Source of the DNA: Azospirillum brasilense
GTDB taxonomy: Bacteria > Pseudomonadota > Alphaproteobacteria > Azospirillales > Azospirillaceae
Reading direction: 5' to 3'
Length of the DNA: 64,000 bases
Assembly: GCF_007827815.1 (NCBI RefSeq)
Contig: NZ_VITH01000001.1
Coordinates: forward strand, 62,001 to 126,000
Shown piece after piece: positions 56,751 to 64,000 of the stretch. Numbering within the stretch: position 1 is the stretch's first letter; each line of letters opens with the position of its first letter. A program made the position numbers and the translations under genes. The notes beneath the pieces are model-generated. The model did not search any database and had not been told where the DNA came from. It worked only from the letters and a program-made list of their open reading frames with translations.

Positions 56751-57947
56751 TCACTTGGCCATGAAGGACGCGATGGTATCGCCGGCCTTGGCGATGTTGG
56801 CGATGCCGTCGAGGTGGCCGAGGCTGGTGGTGATTGCGTCGGTGTAGGTGACCGCGACGCCCTGTTTCTCCAGCCGGTCCTTCAGCGGGTGCATGGCGCG
56901 TTCCGGCGGGAAGACGAGGTCGTCGGCGGAGGGGATCAGCAGGACCGGCGCCTTGATCTTCGCCAAGCCTTCGTCCAGCGCGCCGCCGCCGCCCACCAGG
57001 AAGGTCTGGTTGGCCTTCACCAGATACAGGAAGTGGTTGGCGTCGCTGACCGCGGCGCGGGCCGCCGCCGCCTTGTCCAGCCACGCTTCGATGGCGTACT
57101 GGTTGTTCATGCTGGCGGCCGGGTCCTTGCCATCCTCCGCCCAGCCGCGGCCGAAGGTGGCGTCGGCCCATTTCCAATGGCGGGCGTGCAGGGTCACCAG
57201 CTTCAGCGCCTCGGTCAGCCCAGCCTTCGGCTCCGCCTTGCCGTAATAGTCGCCGCCCTGCCAGTTCGGATCGACGCGGATGGGCGCCGCCCACAGGTTC
57301 AGCCAGCCGATGAGAAAGGGGTCGGCCTCGGCGCCGCCGATCACCGCGACTACGCGCTTGACCATCTCCGGATGGGAGGCACCCCATTCCAGAGCCTGGA
57401 GCGATCCCATGGATCCGCCCATCACCGCATGCAGAGACTTCACATCAAGACTGTCCAGCAACGCCTTCTGGACATTGACAAAATCGCGGATTGTGACGAC
57501 CGGGAAACTCATGCCGTAGGGCTTGCCGGTGTCCGGGTTGACGCTGGCCGGGCCGGTGGTGACGACGGTCGGGTCCTTCGGCGACAGGTTCACCAGCGTG
57601 TCGGAGCTGATGACGAAGTACTTGTCGGTGTCGAGCGGCTTGCCCGGCCCGATGATGGAATCCCAATAGCCGGGGGCCGGGTCCTCCATTTTGTACTTCC
57701 CGGCGGCGTGGCTGTTGCCGCTGAAGAAATGGGTGACGAGGATGACGTTATCCTTGGCGTCGTTCAGCTTGCCGTAGCTTTCCCAGCCGATGCGGACGTT
57801 CTTGATCGTGCCGCCGCCCACCGTGGTGTAGGACGGCATCTCGAACACCTTCTTCTCCACGAGGCCCTCGAAGGCCAGGGCCGGCGCCGCGCAGAAGAGC
57901 CCGGCGGCCAGAGCCAGGCCGCCGAGCCGTTTCGCCAGAGAACGCAT
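56751..57947 (-). CDS. Exported homoserine O-acetyltransferase-like alpha/beta hydrolase
   Basis: A 398-residue alpha/beta hydrolase of the MetX/HAT family. Features are the signal peptide (LGGLALAAGLFCAAPALA), the core VILVTHFFSGNSHA, the nucleophile elbow AVMGGSMGSLQALEW with Ser179, the Asp in LIPSADDLVFPP and the His in TTSLGHLDG. All three catalytic residues are therefore intact. Classical MetX is cytosolic and makes O-acetylhomoserine for methionine; the signal peptide here implies a periplasmic esterase or acyltransferase instead. ATG 57947 follows GGGAGGG. It stands alone, with no methionine gene nearby. Confidence 0.82.
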   Translation of the reverse strand: MRSLAKRLGGLALAAGLFCAAPALAFEGLVEKKVFEMPSYTTVGGGTIKNVRIGWESYGKLNDAKDNVILVTHFFSGNSHAAGKYKMEDPAPGYWDSIIGPGKPLDTDKYFVISSDTLVNLSPKDPTVVTTGPASVNPDTGKPYGMSFPVVTIRDFVNVQKALLDSLDVKSLHAVMGGSMGSLQALEWGASHPEMVKRVVAVIGGAEADPFLIGWLNLWAAPIRVDPNWQGGDYYGKAEPKAGLTEALKLVTLHARHWKWADATFGRGWAEDGKDPAASMNNQYAIEAWLDKAAAARAAVSDANHFLYLVKANQTFLVGGGGALDEGLAKIKAPVLLIPSADDLVFPPERAMHPLKDRLEKQGVAVTYTDAITTSLGHLDGIANIAKAGDTIASFMAK

Positions 57948-58051
57948 GTCGTCCCTCCCGTTTCTCAAAGTCCCTATCGATGCGGGGAGGGAGTGTAAGG
58001 GGGTGCGACCGCCCGTCCAGGCGGGCAATCGGCCTAAACGATTGGGGGAAC

Positions 58052-58372
58052 TCAGCCCAGCCGGACGGCCGTTCCGTTGATGGAAACCATCAGCATGCCG
58101 TTCTCCTTGCCCAGCACTTCGTAATCGATGTCGACGCCGACGATGGCGTCGGCTCCCAGCGCCCGCGCGGCGTCCTGCAGATCGGCGAAGGCGGCCTCGC
58201 GGGCGTCGCGCAGCGCGTTCTGATAGCCGCCGGCCCGGCCGCCGACGATGTCGCGGATGCCGGAGAACAGGTCGCGAAACATGTTCACGCCCAGAATCGC
58301 CTCGCCGGCGACCATGCCGAGATACTGGGTGACGGGACGGCCTTCGACGGTGTCGGTGCTGGTGACGATCAT
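58052..58372 (-). CDS. YbjQ family protein (heavy-metal-binding-like)
   Basis: A 106-residue protein of the YbjQ/UPF0145 family. It has the typical pattern [28 protein letters not shown], followed by [25 protein letters not shown] and a beta-rich end ([15 protein letters not shown]). It forms a pentamer in known structures; function is uncertain. ATG 58372 follows GGAGGA. It is 104 bases from the MetX-like gene on the same strand. Confidence 0.88.
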   Translation of the reverse strand: MIVTSTDTVEGRPVTQYLGMVAGEAILGVNMFRDLFSGIRDIVGGRAGGYQNALRDAREAAFADLQDAARALGADAIVGVDIDYEVLGKENGMLMVSINGTAVRLG

Positions 58373-58591
58373 CGGTTCCTCCGGATGTGGTTTTCCGCCA
58401 TCCAGATGGCGGCGCGCGCGGCCTGTCGCAATGGGTGGGGAAGGGGCGCAGGCGGAGGGAAGGGGAGTCCGACGCGATACTGCGAAATCGCAGCGCATCC
58501 TCGGCGAAATTGCGACATAAGCGAAGAAACCTTGCGCGTTCCGTCAACGTTCTCTCTTATAAGGCGCTCTTTCGGCGGGGAGGACGGCGGT

Positions 58592-59227
58592 ATGGACGAC
58601 ACGCGGCGGGCGATCCTGCGCTGGATGACCGGTGTGATGGAGGCCCAGGGCTGGAGCGCCGGGGCCTGGGCGCGGCTGGCCGAGGTGACCCCGACCAACA
58701 TCACGCGCTTCCTGCGGGACCCGGCGCGCGGCAGCGTTCCCAGCGCGGAGACGCTGGGCCGGCTGGCCCGCGTCGCCGGGTCGGAGCCGCGCTTCCTCGA
58801 CGAGACCGCCTACACGCCGGTCGCCCGCGTGCCGCTGCTGTCGGTCGAGCAGGTGCGCGCCTTCCTGGAACTGGGGCGGCGGGCGGGCGAATCCTTCATC
58901 GCGGCGGCGCTCAGCGGCGGCGCGCGGGGCGTCGCCGTGGACCGCCCAGCCTCGCGCCGCGCCTTTGCGCTGACCATCGCCTCCTCCAGCCTGAACGCCG
59001 CCGGCGTGTTGCCCGACGACTGCGTGGTGCTGGAGCCGCTGGACGTGCTGGTCCCGCAGGCCGGCGACGTGGTGGTCACGGTGGGCGACGGAACGGTGTG
59101 CGGCTACCGCTTCTTCCCGCCGCACCTGCTGCCGGTCAGCACCGACCCCGGTTGCCGCCCGACTCCCATCGACCGTGCCAACGTCGCCGGCGTCGCGGTC
59201 CACATCACCCGCTGCCTGCGCGCTTGA
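58592..59227 (+). CDS. XRE/S24 repressor-like regulator
   Basis: A 211-residue protein. Residues about 10-75 form a helix-turn-helix (GWSAGAWARLAEVTPTNITRFLRD, SVPSAETLGRLARVAG). The C-terminal half resembles the S24 domain of LexA and CI repressors (LTIASSSLNAAGVLPDDCVVLEPLD; AGDVVVTVGDG). The serine of the cleavage site may survive as SSSL, but the catalytic lysine expected about 38 residues later is missing at TVCGYRF, so self-cleavage is doubtful. It lies upstream of, and on the same strand as, the phage recombination genes. It is probably a former phage repressor. ATG 58592 follows GGGGAGG. Confidence 0.75.
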   Translation: MDDTRRAILRWMTGVMEAQGWSAGAWARLAEVTPTNITRFLRDPARGSVPSAETLGRLARVAGSEPRFLDETAYTPVARVPLLSVEQVRAFLELGRRAGESFIAAALSGGARGVAVDRPASRRAFALTIASSSLNAAGVLPDDCVVLEPLDVLVPQAGDVVVTVGDGTVCGYRFFPPHLLPVSTDPGCRPTPIDRANVAGVAVHITRCLRA

Positions 59228-59580
59228 TCGCCCGTATTTGGCGGGAATCTGAAAGAAAAACGGCGCATTCGGCAGCCTGAAATTCTTTTCCACGGCCCCC
59301 TTTGACGCCACGAATCCATGCCCATCTGTGCCGAGTCGCCCGATTCGGTCACAGCATGACCGCGGCCACGCCGCATTCTACTTAGTTTTTTGAAAAGGTT
59401 CGAAGAATCGATCCTACGGCCAAGCCGCAGGTTCTCTTTTTGTTCTTGAATGCTGCGTGTTCGCAGCCCATATTTACGCTACTGGTTATGGTTAACGGCG
59501 ATGGCGCTGCGAAGACGCACCGACTCGGGGCCGGAACAGAGGCCAGGCACGTGGGGAAACGGCTGGGGGCCGGCAGGGGA
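59228..59580. other. Intergenic region before the phage-type cassette
   Basis: About 350 bases. The middle is AT-richer than its surroundings (CTACTTAGTTTTTTGAAAAG). No att site or tRNA was found. The open frame from TTG 59440 continues into the exonuclease gene but lacks a ribosome-binding site, so only the later ATG is used. Confidence 0.4.
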
Positions 59581-60522
59581 ATGGCGATTACGGACGCGCA
59601 GCGCGCCGCGCGGGCAGGGCGGATCGGGTCTTCCGACGCCACCCGCATCATGGCGGGCGATTGGCTGAGCCTGTGGCGCGAGAAGACGGGGCGGTCGACG
59701 CCGGCCGATCTCGACCTCGTCGCCGCGGTCCAGATCGGCATCGCGACCGAACATCTGCATCCCCGCTTCGTGGAGAAGGCCACCGGCCGTCCCTGCGTGC
59801 CGGCGGAACGGACCTGGGTCCATCCGGAGCATGACTGGATGGTCGCCCACCCGGACTTCCTGACGTGGGAGGACGGCACGGATGGCGACGCGCCAGACAT
59901 GCTTGTGGAGGCGAAATTCACCGGCGGCTTCCAGACCGATGCGGAGCTGGCCCAGCGCTACCACTGGCAGGTCCAGCACCAGCTGGTGGTCACCGGTCTC
60001 GACCGGGCCATGCTGTCGATCCTGCGCCCCACCGGCCACGCGCTCGTCCGCGTGCCACGGCGGGAGGCCGACTGCGAGCGGCTGATGACGACCTTGGACG
60101 CCTTTTGGTGGCACGTCGCCAACGACGTGGAGCCCGGCGACCCGGTGCCCACGGAGGCGCCGGCCTACGAGACTCGCCGGGTGGTCGACATGGCCCGGCA
60201 CAACCGCTTCGCCGCCTTGGCGGCTGAGCTGGTCGACCGCCGCGCCGCCGCGCTCGCCGCCCGTCAGGCGGAGGCGGCCCTGAAGGCGCTGATGCCCGCC
60301 GACGCCCGCATCGCCTTCGTGGCTGGGGATGAGCCGGGCCGTGGCCTGTACCTCGCCCGCGACCGCGAGGGGCGTCTGTCGCTGCGTTACGGCGCGCCGC
60401 CGCGGCGGGCGCTCGACACCGCCGAACCGTGGCAGCCCGCCACGGCCGATCCGTCCCCTGACCCGAGCCTGGACGCTGTGCTCAGCGGCGGCTGGGGTGA
60501 GGGGAGAGACGAACGCTACTGA
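59581..60522 (+). CDS. YqaJ-family phage recombination exonuclease
   Basis: A 313-residue nuclease of the YqaJ/lambda exonuclease type. The PD-(D/E)XK core is visible: Glu57 in GIATEHLH, Asp92 in VAHPDFL, and Glu110-Ala-Lys112 in LVEAKFTGG. The motif WQVQHQLVVTG that follows is typical of the family. These enzymes resect duplex DNA 5'-3' to start single-strand-annealing recombination. It is followed after 21 bases by the probable annealing protein, the normal phage order. ATG 59581 is chosen by homology; the reading frame stays open far upstream. Confidence 0.85.
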   Translation: MAITDAQRAARAGRIGSSDATRIMAGDWLSLWREKTGRSTPADLDLVAAVQIGIATEHLHPRFVEKATGRPCVPAERTWVHPEHDWMVAHPDFLTWEDGTDGDAPDMLVEAKFTGGFQTDAELAQRYHWQVQHQLVVTGLDRAMLSILRPTGHALVRVPRREADCERLMTTLDAFWWHVANDVEPGDPVPTEAPAYETRRVVDMARHNRFAALAAELVDRRAAALAARQAEAALKALMPADARIAFVAGDEPGRGLYLARDREGRLSLRYGAPPRRALDTAEPWQPATADPSPDPSLDAVLSGGWGEGRDERY

Positions 60523-60543
60523 CCAAAGGGGAACCCGACGACC

Positions 60544-61365
60544 ATGGGACGCATGAGCAAGACCGACACCGTTGCCGAAACCGAGAAGACCGTCAGCACG
60601 GCCGCTCCGAAAATCGCCGGTTCCCAGACCTCCACCGCGGGGCCCGTCACCGTGGATGCCGCCGCGGCGGACCCCATGCATCTGTGGAACCGGCTGAAGC
60701 GGACCGACCCGAAGGCGACCAAGCCCTTCACCCGCTCCGGCGGCTTCCGCGGCACGCAGATCGACCCGACGTGGCGCCTGATGATGATGACCGAGGTGTT
60801 CGGCCCGGTCGGCAAGGGCTGGGGCTATGAGCAGATGGACTGGACCATCGCCGAACGCATGGTCTTCATCTGCGCCCGCGTCTGGTATCTCGACCCGCAG
60901 ACGGGCGAGAAGTGCTGGACTGGCCCGCAGTGGGGCGGCACCGAGATGGTCCGCCGCCGCAACGGCATCGAGGCGCCGGACGACGAGTGCTTCAAGATGT
61001 CGATGACCGACGCGGTGGGCAAATGCCTCGTCCAGCTCGGCCTCGCCGCCGACGTCCATATGGGCCAGTTCGACGACAGCAAGTACCGGGAGGAGGCCGA
61101 GGCCTTCTACGCCGCCAAGTCCAACCCGGACCTGCAGCCGGCCGCCATTGCCGCCTTCGAGGAGGAGATACGCAAGCGGCTCGGCGCCTGCCTGGACCTG
61201 GACGACCTGGAGGAACTGTGGCGCACCGGCGCAGGCACCCGCCTGCGCGAGATCGGCACGGTGGACCGCACGGCCCAGCACCGCATCACCAGCCTGTTCG
61301 CCCAGAAGAAGGCGGAAATCCTGAAGCAAGACGACGACGAGGGCGGCGATCTGGAGGCCGCCTGA
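60544..61365 (+). CDS. Probable phage single-strand annealing protein (Rad52/Sak-like)
   Basis: A 273-residue protein. The patterns FRGTQIDPTWRLMMMTEVFGPVGKGWGY, CARVWYLDPQTGEK and MSMTDAVGKCLVQLGLAADVHMGQFDDSKYRE match the style of Sak/Rad52-type annealing proteins. In particular, the 'TDAxxKxLxxLGxAADVxxGxFDDxKY' segment is common in phage recombination genes next to YqaJ exonucleases. It should anneal complementary strands after resection. The assignment is by pattern and position; the family name is inferred. A charged Asp/Glu-rich tail ends it. Confidence 0.6.
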   Translation: MGRMSKTDTVAETEKTVSTAAPKIAGSQTSTAGPVTVDAAAADPMHLWNRLKRTDPKATKPFTRSGGFRGTQIDPTWRLMMMTEVFGPVGKGWGYEQMDWTIAERMVFICARVWYLDPQTGEKCWTGPQWGGTEMVRRRNGIEAPDDECFKMSMTDAVGKCLVQLGLAADVHMGQFDDSKYREEAEAFYAAKSNPDLQPAAIAAFEEEIRKRLGACLDLDDLEELWRTGAGTRLREIGTVDRTAQHRITSLFAQKKAEILKQDDDEGGDLEAA

Positions 61366-61404
61366 GCCACGCCACTCCTGCGGCGTGGAAGGGAGAAGCC
61401 CTGT

Positions 61405-61731
61405 ATGACACCCGCAAGCACGACGACCAAGCACACCCACGCCGAACGCTCGCCCAGCGGCCTGTTCCGCATGAGTTCCTGGGAAGGCGAGATGGAGCGC
61501 AGCCACCCGCAGCTTCCGCGCTGGTACTGGAACGAGGCGGAGCGCCGCAAGCAGTATGCCCGCTGGGTCGAGGCGGAGGCGGAATCGCTGGCCCTGCGGC
61601 TGGCCGGGCTGCTCCGCCCCGACACCCCGGCGGATTCCGCCGGCCCCGCCCGCCTGCTGGTCGAATCGCTGGCCCGCGACGCCGAATGGGCGCGCAGCCT
61701 GGAAGACCGGCTGCTCCGCAGCGCCGCGTGA
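61405..61731 (+). CDS. Small hypothetical protein in the phage-type cassette
   Basis: A 108-residue soluble protein with a polar N-terminus and a helical end (EAERRKQYARWVEAEAESLALRLAGLL). No family recognised. It is 39 bases after the annealing gene and 15 before the next, so it belongs to the same transcript. Confidence 0.6.
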   Translation: MTPASTTTKHTHAERSPSGLFRMSSWEGEMERSHPQLPRWYWNEAERRKQYARWVEAEAESLALRLAGLLRPDTPADSAGPARLLVESLARDAEWARSLEDRLLRSAA

Positions 61732-61746
61732 TCGAAAGGCCGCCTG

Positions 61747-62091
61747 ATGTTCAAGAAGGATGCACGCGCCATGACCATCGAAGAGGTCCAGTCCCGGCTG
61801 CGCGCGGCCCACGCCCGGATCGGGCATGAGGGACGCTTCGCCCTGACGCTCACGCTGAACGGGACCGAGGACGGTTACATCACCCACTGGTTCCGCCCCG
61901 ACCCGCACGCCTTCGAGGACTGCCGTGCGGTCGGTTCCGGGTCGATCGCCGAGTGCCTCGCCGCCCTCGACCGTTATGTCGAGGCCTACCGGCGCCAGCC
62001 GACGACCGAGGAGGTCGGCCGGACGATCGGCCTGCCGGACCTGCCGCCGCGCGCCCACCACGGCGCGAGCTTTCTGATGGCCGCGGAATGA
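61747..62091 (+). CDS. Small hypothetical protein, last gene of the cassette
   Basis: A 114-residue protein with a compact domain (LRAAHARIGHEGRFALTLTLNGTEDGYITHWF, then EDCRAVGSGSIAECLAALDRYVEAYRR). The length and shape are those of small phage accessory proteins. AAAGG precedes ATG 61747. Function unknown. Confidence 0.6.
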   Translation: MFKKDARAMTIEEVQSRLRAAHARIGHEGRFALTLTLNGTEDGYITHWFRPDPHAFEDCRAVGSGSIAECLAALDRYVEAYRRQPTTEEVGRTIGLPDLPPRAHHGASFLMAAE

Positions 62092-62181
62092 AGCCGGGCG
62101 GGACGCCGCAACCAATTGGTGGCTGACGATCGCGCCCGCCACCCCTAAACTGCGGCCTTCCCGATCAGCGGAGCCGTGACC

Positions 62182-62817
62182 ATGGATGGGTCCGTTCTTG
62201 CCCTTTTGAGCGTTCTCGGTGCCCTGGCCATCGGCGCCATCAGCCCCGGCCCGAGCTTTGTCCTGGTGGCCCGCACGTCCATCGCCGTGTCGCGCCGCGC
62301 CGGGCTGGCCGCCGCCGTCGGCATGGGGATCGGCGGCGTGGCCTTCGCAACCCTGGCCCTGCTCGGCCTGCACGCCGCGCTGACCCAGGTCGGGTGGCTC
62401 TATCTTGCCCTGAAGATCGCGGGCGGCCTCTACCTTGTCCATCTGGCGGTGCGGATCTGGCGGGGGGCGGCGGAGCCCATCCGCGTTCCGGACGGGACGG
62501 CCGAGGCGGACGGTGTCCTCCGGTCCTTCGGGATCGGTCTGGCGACCCAGATCAGCAACCCGAAGACCGCCATCGTCTACGCCAGCATCTTCGCCGCCCT
62601 TCTGCCGGCTTCACCGCCGGGCTGGGTCCTGCTGGCACTGCCGCCCTCCGTGTTCCTGGTCGAGGCGGGCTGGTACGCCATCGTCGCGGTGGCCTTCTCC
62701 GCCGGCCGCCCCCGTGCTGCCTATCTGCGGTCCAAGACGTGGATCGACCGGCTGGCCGCCTCGGTCATCGGTGCGCTGGGCGTTCGGCTGGTGATGGACG
62801 CGGCCACGCCATCCTGA
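62182..62817 (+). CDS. LysE/RhtB family amino-acid exporter
   Basis: A 211-residue inner-membrane protein with six helices. Family marks are GAISPGPSFVLVARTSIAVSRRAGLAAAVGMGIGG near the start and GGLYLVHLAVRIWRG in the middle. The mark GIGLATQISNPKTAIVYASIF completes the set. It exports amino acids or related compounds. ATG 62182 with GGAG 8 bases upstream is preferred over GTG 62176. Confidence 0.9.
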   Translation: MDGSVLALLSVLGALAIGAISPGPSFVLVARTSIAVSRRAGLAAAVGMGIGGVAFATLALLGLHAALTQVGWLYLALKIAGGLYLVHLAVRIWRGAAEPIRVPDGTAEADGVLRSFGIGLATQISNPKTAIVYASIFAALLPASPPGWVLLALPPSVFLVEAGWYAIVAVAFSAGRPRAAYLRSKTWIDRLAASVIGALGVRLVMDAATPS

Positions 62818-62842
62818 GGGCCAACCCAGACCGCTGCACCGG

Positions 62843-63952
62843 TCAGGCGGTGCCCAGCTCCAGCCGGTTCTTGCCCAGGCGTTTGGCCCGGTACATAGCC
62901 TGATCGGCGCAACGCAGCAGCACGCCGGCGTCGGCACCGTCCGACGGGTAGAAGGCCATGCCGACGCTGGCCGACACCGACAGGTCGAGGCCGGGAATGG
63001 GACGGTCGATGCAGTCGATCACCTTCTCCGCCACCGCCCGGGCGTTCTCGACGGAAATGTCTCCCTCCAGCAGGACGGCGAACTCGTCGCCGCCGATGCG
63101 GGCAGTGGTATCGCTGCTGCGCAGGGCGCTGGACACGCGTTGCGCGGTGGTCACCAGCACCTCGTCGCCCTTCTGGTGGCCGTGGGTGTCGTTGACCTCC
63201 TTGAATCCGTCAAGGTCGAGGAAAAGCAGGGCGAAGCTCCTGTCCTCACGCTTGGCGCGGGCGATGGCGTGCTCCAGCCGGTCTTCGAAGCGGATGCGGT
63301 TGCACAACCCGGTCAGCGCGTCGTGCCCGGCGAGGTAGCGCAGCCGCTCCTCCAGATGGTGCTGGGCCGTGGTGTCGCGGGCGATCCCCTCGATTCCGAT
63401 GGGCCGCCCGGCGGGATCGCGCCGGATGTAGGCGTTGGCGGAAATCCAGAAGACGGTGCCGTCCTGCCGCCGCATCGGCATCCGATGGTCGCGGACCTCG
63501 CCGCCCGCCTCCTCCAGCGCCGCGAGGAACTTGGCGCGTCCGTCCGCCTCCACGTAATGGTCGGCGATGCGGGTGCCGATCACCGTCTCGGGGGCCAGCC
63601 CGAACTCCCGCGCGAACTGGGGAGAGGCCATGCTGATGCGACCGTCCAGGTCGGTGCGGAAGAAGGAGTCCGGCAGCTTTTCGATGACCGAGCGAAGGTC
63701 GGCCTCCGACTGCGCCAGCCGCTCCAGCGTGGAGCGCAGGGCGTCCTCCGAGCGGGTGCGCCGCCGGAACTCCTGGCGCAGGAAGCCCCACAGCGCCAGG
63801 GCGGTGAACAGGACGAAGGCCGTGCCCTTGACGTTCTGGATCAGCACCACCTCGCCCAGCCCGGCGGCGTCCAGAACGCGGTCGGACCCCACCACCCACG
63901 CGGTGGCAAGGCCCGTGTACAAGCCGACGATTCGGGTTGCCGAAGAAAGCAT
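62843..63952 (-). CDS. PAS-GGDEF diguanylate cyclase
   Basis: A 369-residue membrane-linked diguanylate cyclase. Two hydrophobic segments lie in the first 60 residues. A PAS domain spans about 80-200 (KLPDSFFRTDLDGRI, GIEGIARDTTAQ). The catalytic domain has the active-site motif GGDEF near residue 290 and an inhibitory I-site, RSSD, five residues before it, so product inhibition by cyclic di-GMP is expected. It makes c-di-GMP, which promotes sessile growth. The gene is at the right edge of the window on the minus strand and is complete. Confidence 0.92.
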   Translation of the reverse strand: MLSSATRIVGLYTGLATAWVVGSDRVLDAAGLGEVVLIQNVKGTAFVLFTALALWGFLRQEFRRRTRSEDALRSTLERLAQSEADLRSVIEKLPDSFFRTDLDGRISMASPQFAREFGLAPETVIGTRIADHYVEADGRAKFLAALEEAGGEVRDHRMPMRRQDGTVFWISANAYIRRDPAGRPIGIEGIARDTTAQHHLEERLRYLAGHDALTGLCNRIRFEDRLEHAIARAKREDRSFALLFLDLDGFKEVNDTHGHQKGDEVLVTTAQRVSSALRSSDTTARIGGDEFAVLLEGDISVENARAVAEKVIDCIDRPIPGLDLSVSASVGMAFYPSDGADAGVLLRCADQAMYRAKRLGKNRLELGTA

Positions 63953-64000
63953 GGGCGCAACTGCGGTTGGCGTCGGTGCAGACTAGCCTTTGGCGCACGA

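Noticed and set aside
59440..59580. Upstream extension of the YqaJ-type exonuclease from TTG 59440
   Set aside because: No ribosome-binding site and no family similarity before residue 1 of the ATG 59581 start.
59228..59580. tRNA or att site beside the phage cassette
   Set aside because: GGTTCGAAGAATCGATCC looks slightly like a T-loop, but no cloverleaf can be folded and no direct repeat was found.

Overview
The window is high-GC DNA with dense, often overlapping genes. The mix is typical of a root-associated alphaproteobacterium of the Rhodospirillales, and most like Azospirillum: an ethylene-receptor-like kinase, TRAP transporters, a ChvI-type regulator, general-stress (EcfG-type) promoter motifs and many RND, LysR and two-component genes. 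No rRNA, tRNA or CRISPR array was seen. The species is inferred from gene content only.

Layout. 1-1125: two minus-strand stress/envelope membrane proteins. 1386-2831: a large charged protein of unknown function. 2832-3562: a gene-poor stretch with a chain of hairpins ending in a terminator, a candidate non-coding RNA. 3563-6609: lipoprotein, ChvI-like response regulator and histidine kinase in one operon. 6775-10874: Na+/H+ antiporter with a cyclic-nucleotide-binding domain, EamA transporter, small unknown protein. 10899-16860 (minus): PhoD-like phosphatase, short anti-sigma factor, ECF sigma factor with an EcfG-type promoter, and a RimK-like ligase coupled to a GNAT/C39-peptidase fusion. 17129-22655: glycogen phosphorylase, aspartate-semialdehyde dehydrogenase behind a threonine-rich leader peptide and attenuator-like structure, and peptide release factor 3. 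22874-24851: ethylene-receptor-like kinase plus receiver protein.

24862-32294 (minus) is one eight-gene unit: LysR regulator, D-glutamate-cyclase-family hydro-lyase, TRAP transporter (dctP-dctQ-dctM) and the 5-oxoprolinase subunits pxpB-pxpC-pxpA. It reads as uptake and conversion of 5-oxoproline or a related glutamate derivative to glutamate. 32458-43634 holds two RND efflux systems, one after an adaptor gene and one under a TetR regulator with a palindromic operator, separated by a LysR gene and a TauE/SafE permease. A hairpin repeat has been built into the 3' end of that LysR gene.

43948-58372 holds a mix: lytic transglycosylase lipoprotein, chemoreceptor, Rsm22-like methyltransferase, topoisomerase IB, GH13 glucosidase, orphan TRAP binding protein with a strong terminator, glutathione transferase, YejA-like peptide-binding protein, single-domain receiver, secreted unknown, exported MetX-like hydrolase and a YbjQ protein. 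58592-62091 looks like a small phage-derived recombination cassette (repressor-like protein, YqaJ-type exonuclease, probable annealing protein, two small unknown genes). 62182-63952 ends with a LysE exporter and a PAS-GGDEF diguanylate cyclase.

The strongest candidate for an undescribed system is the asd leader at 19716-19851: a 26-codon peptide with seven threonine codons, a segment able to pair with one arm of a downstream hairpin, then asd, arranged like a thr-operon attenuator. The RNA-like region at 2950-3180 is the second.
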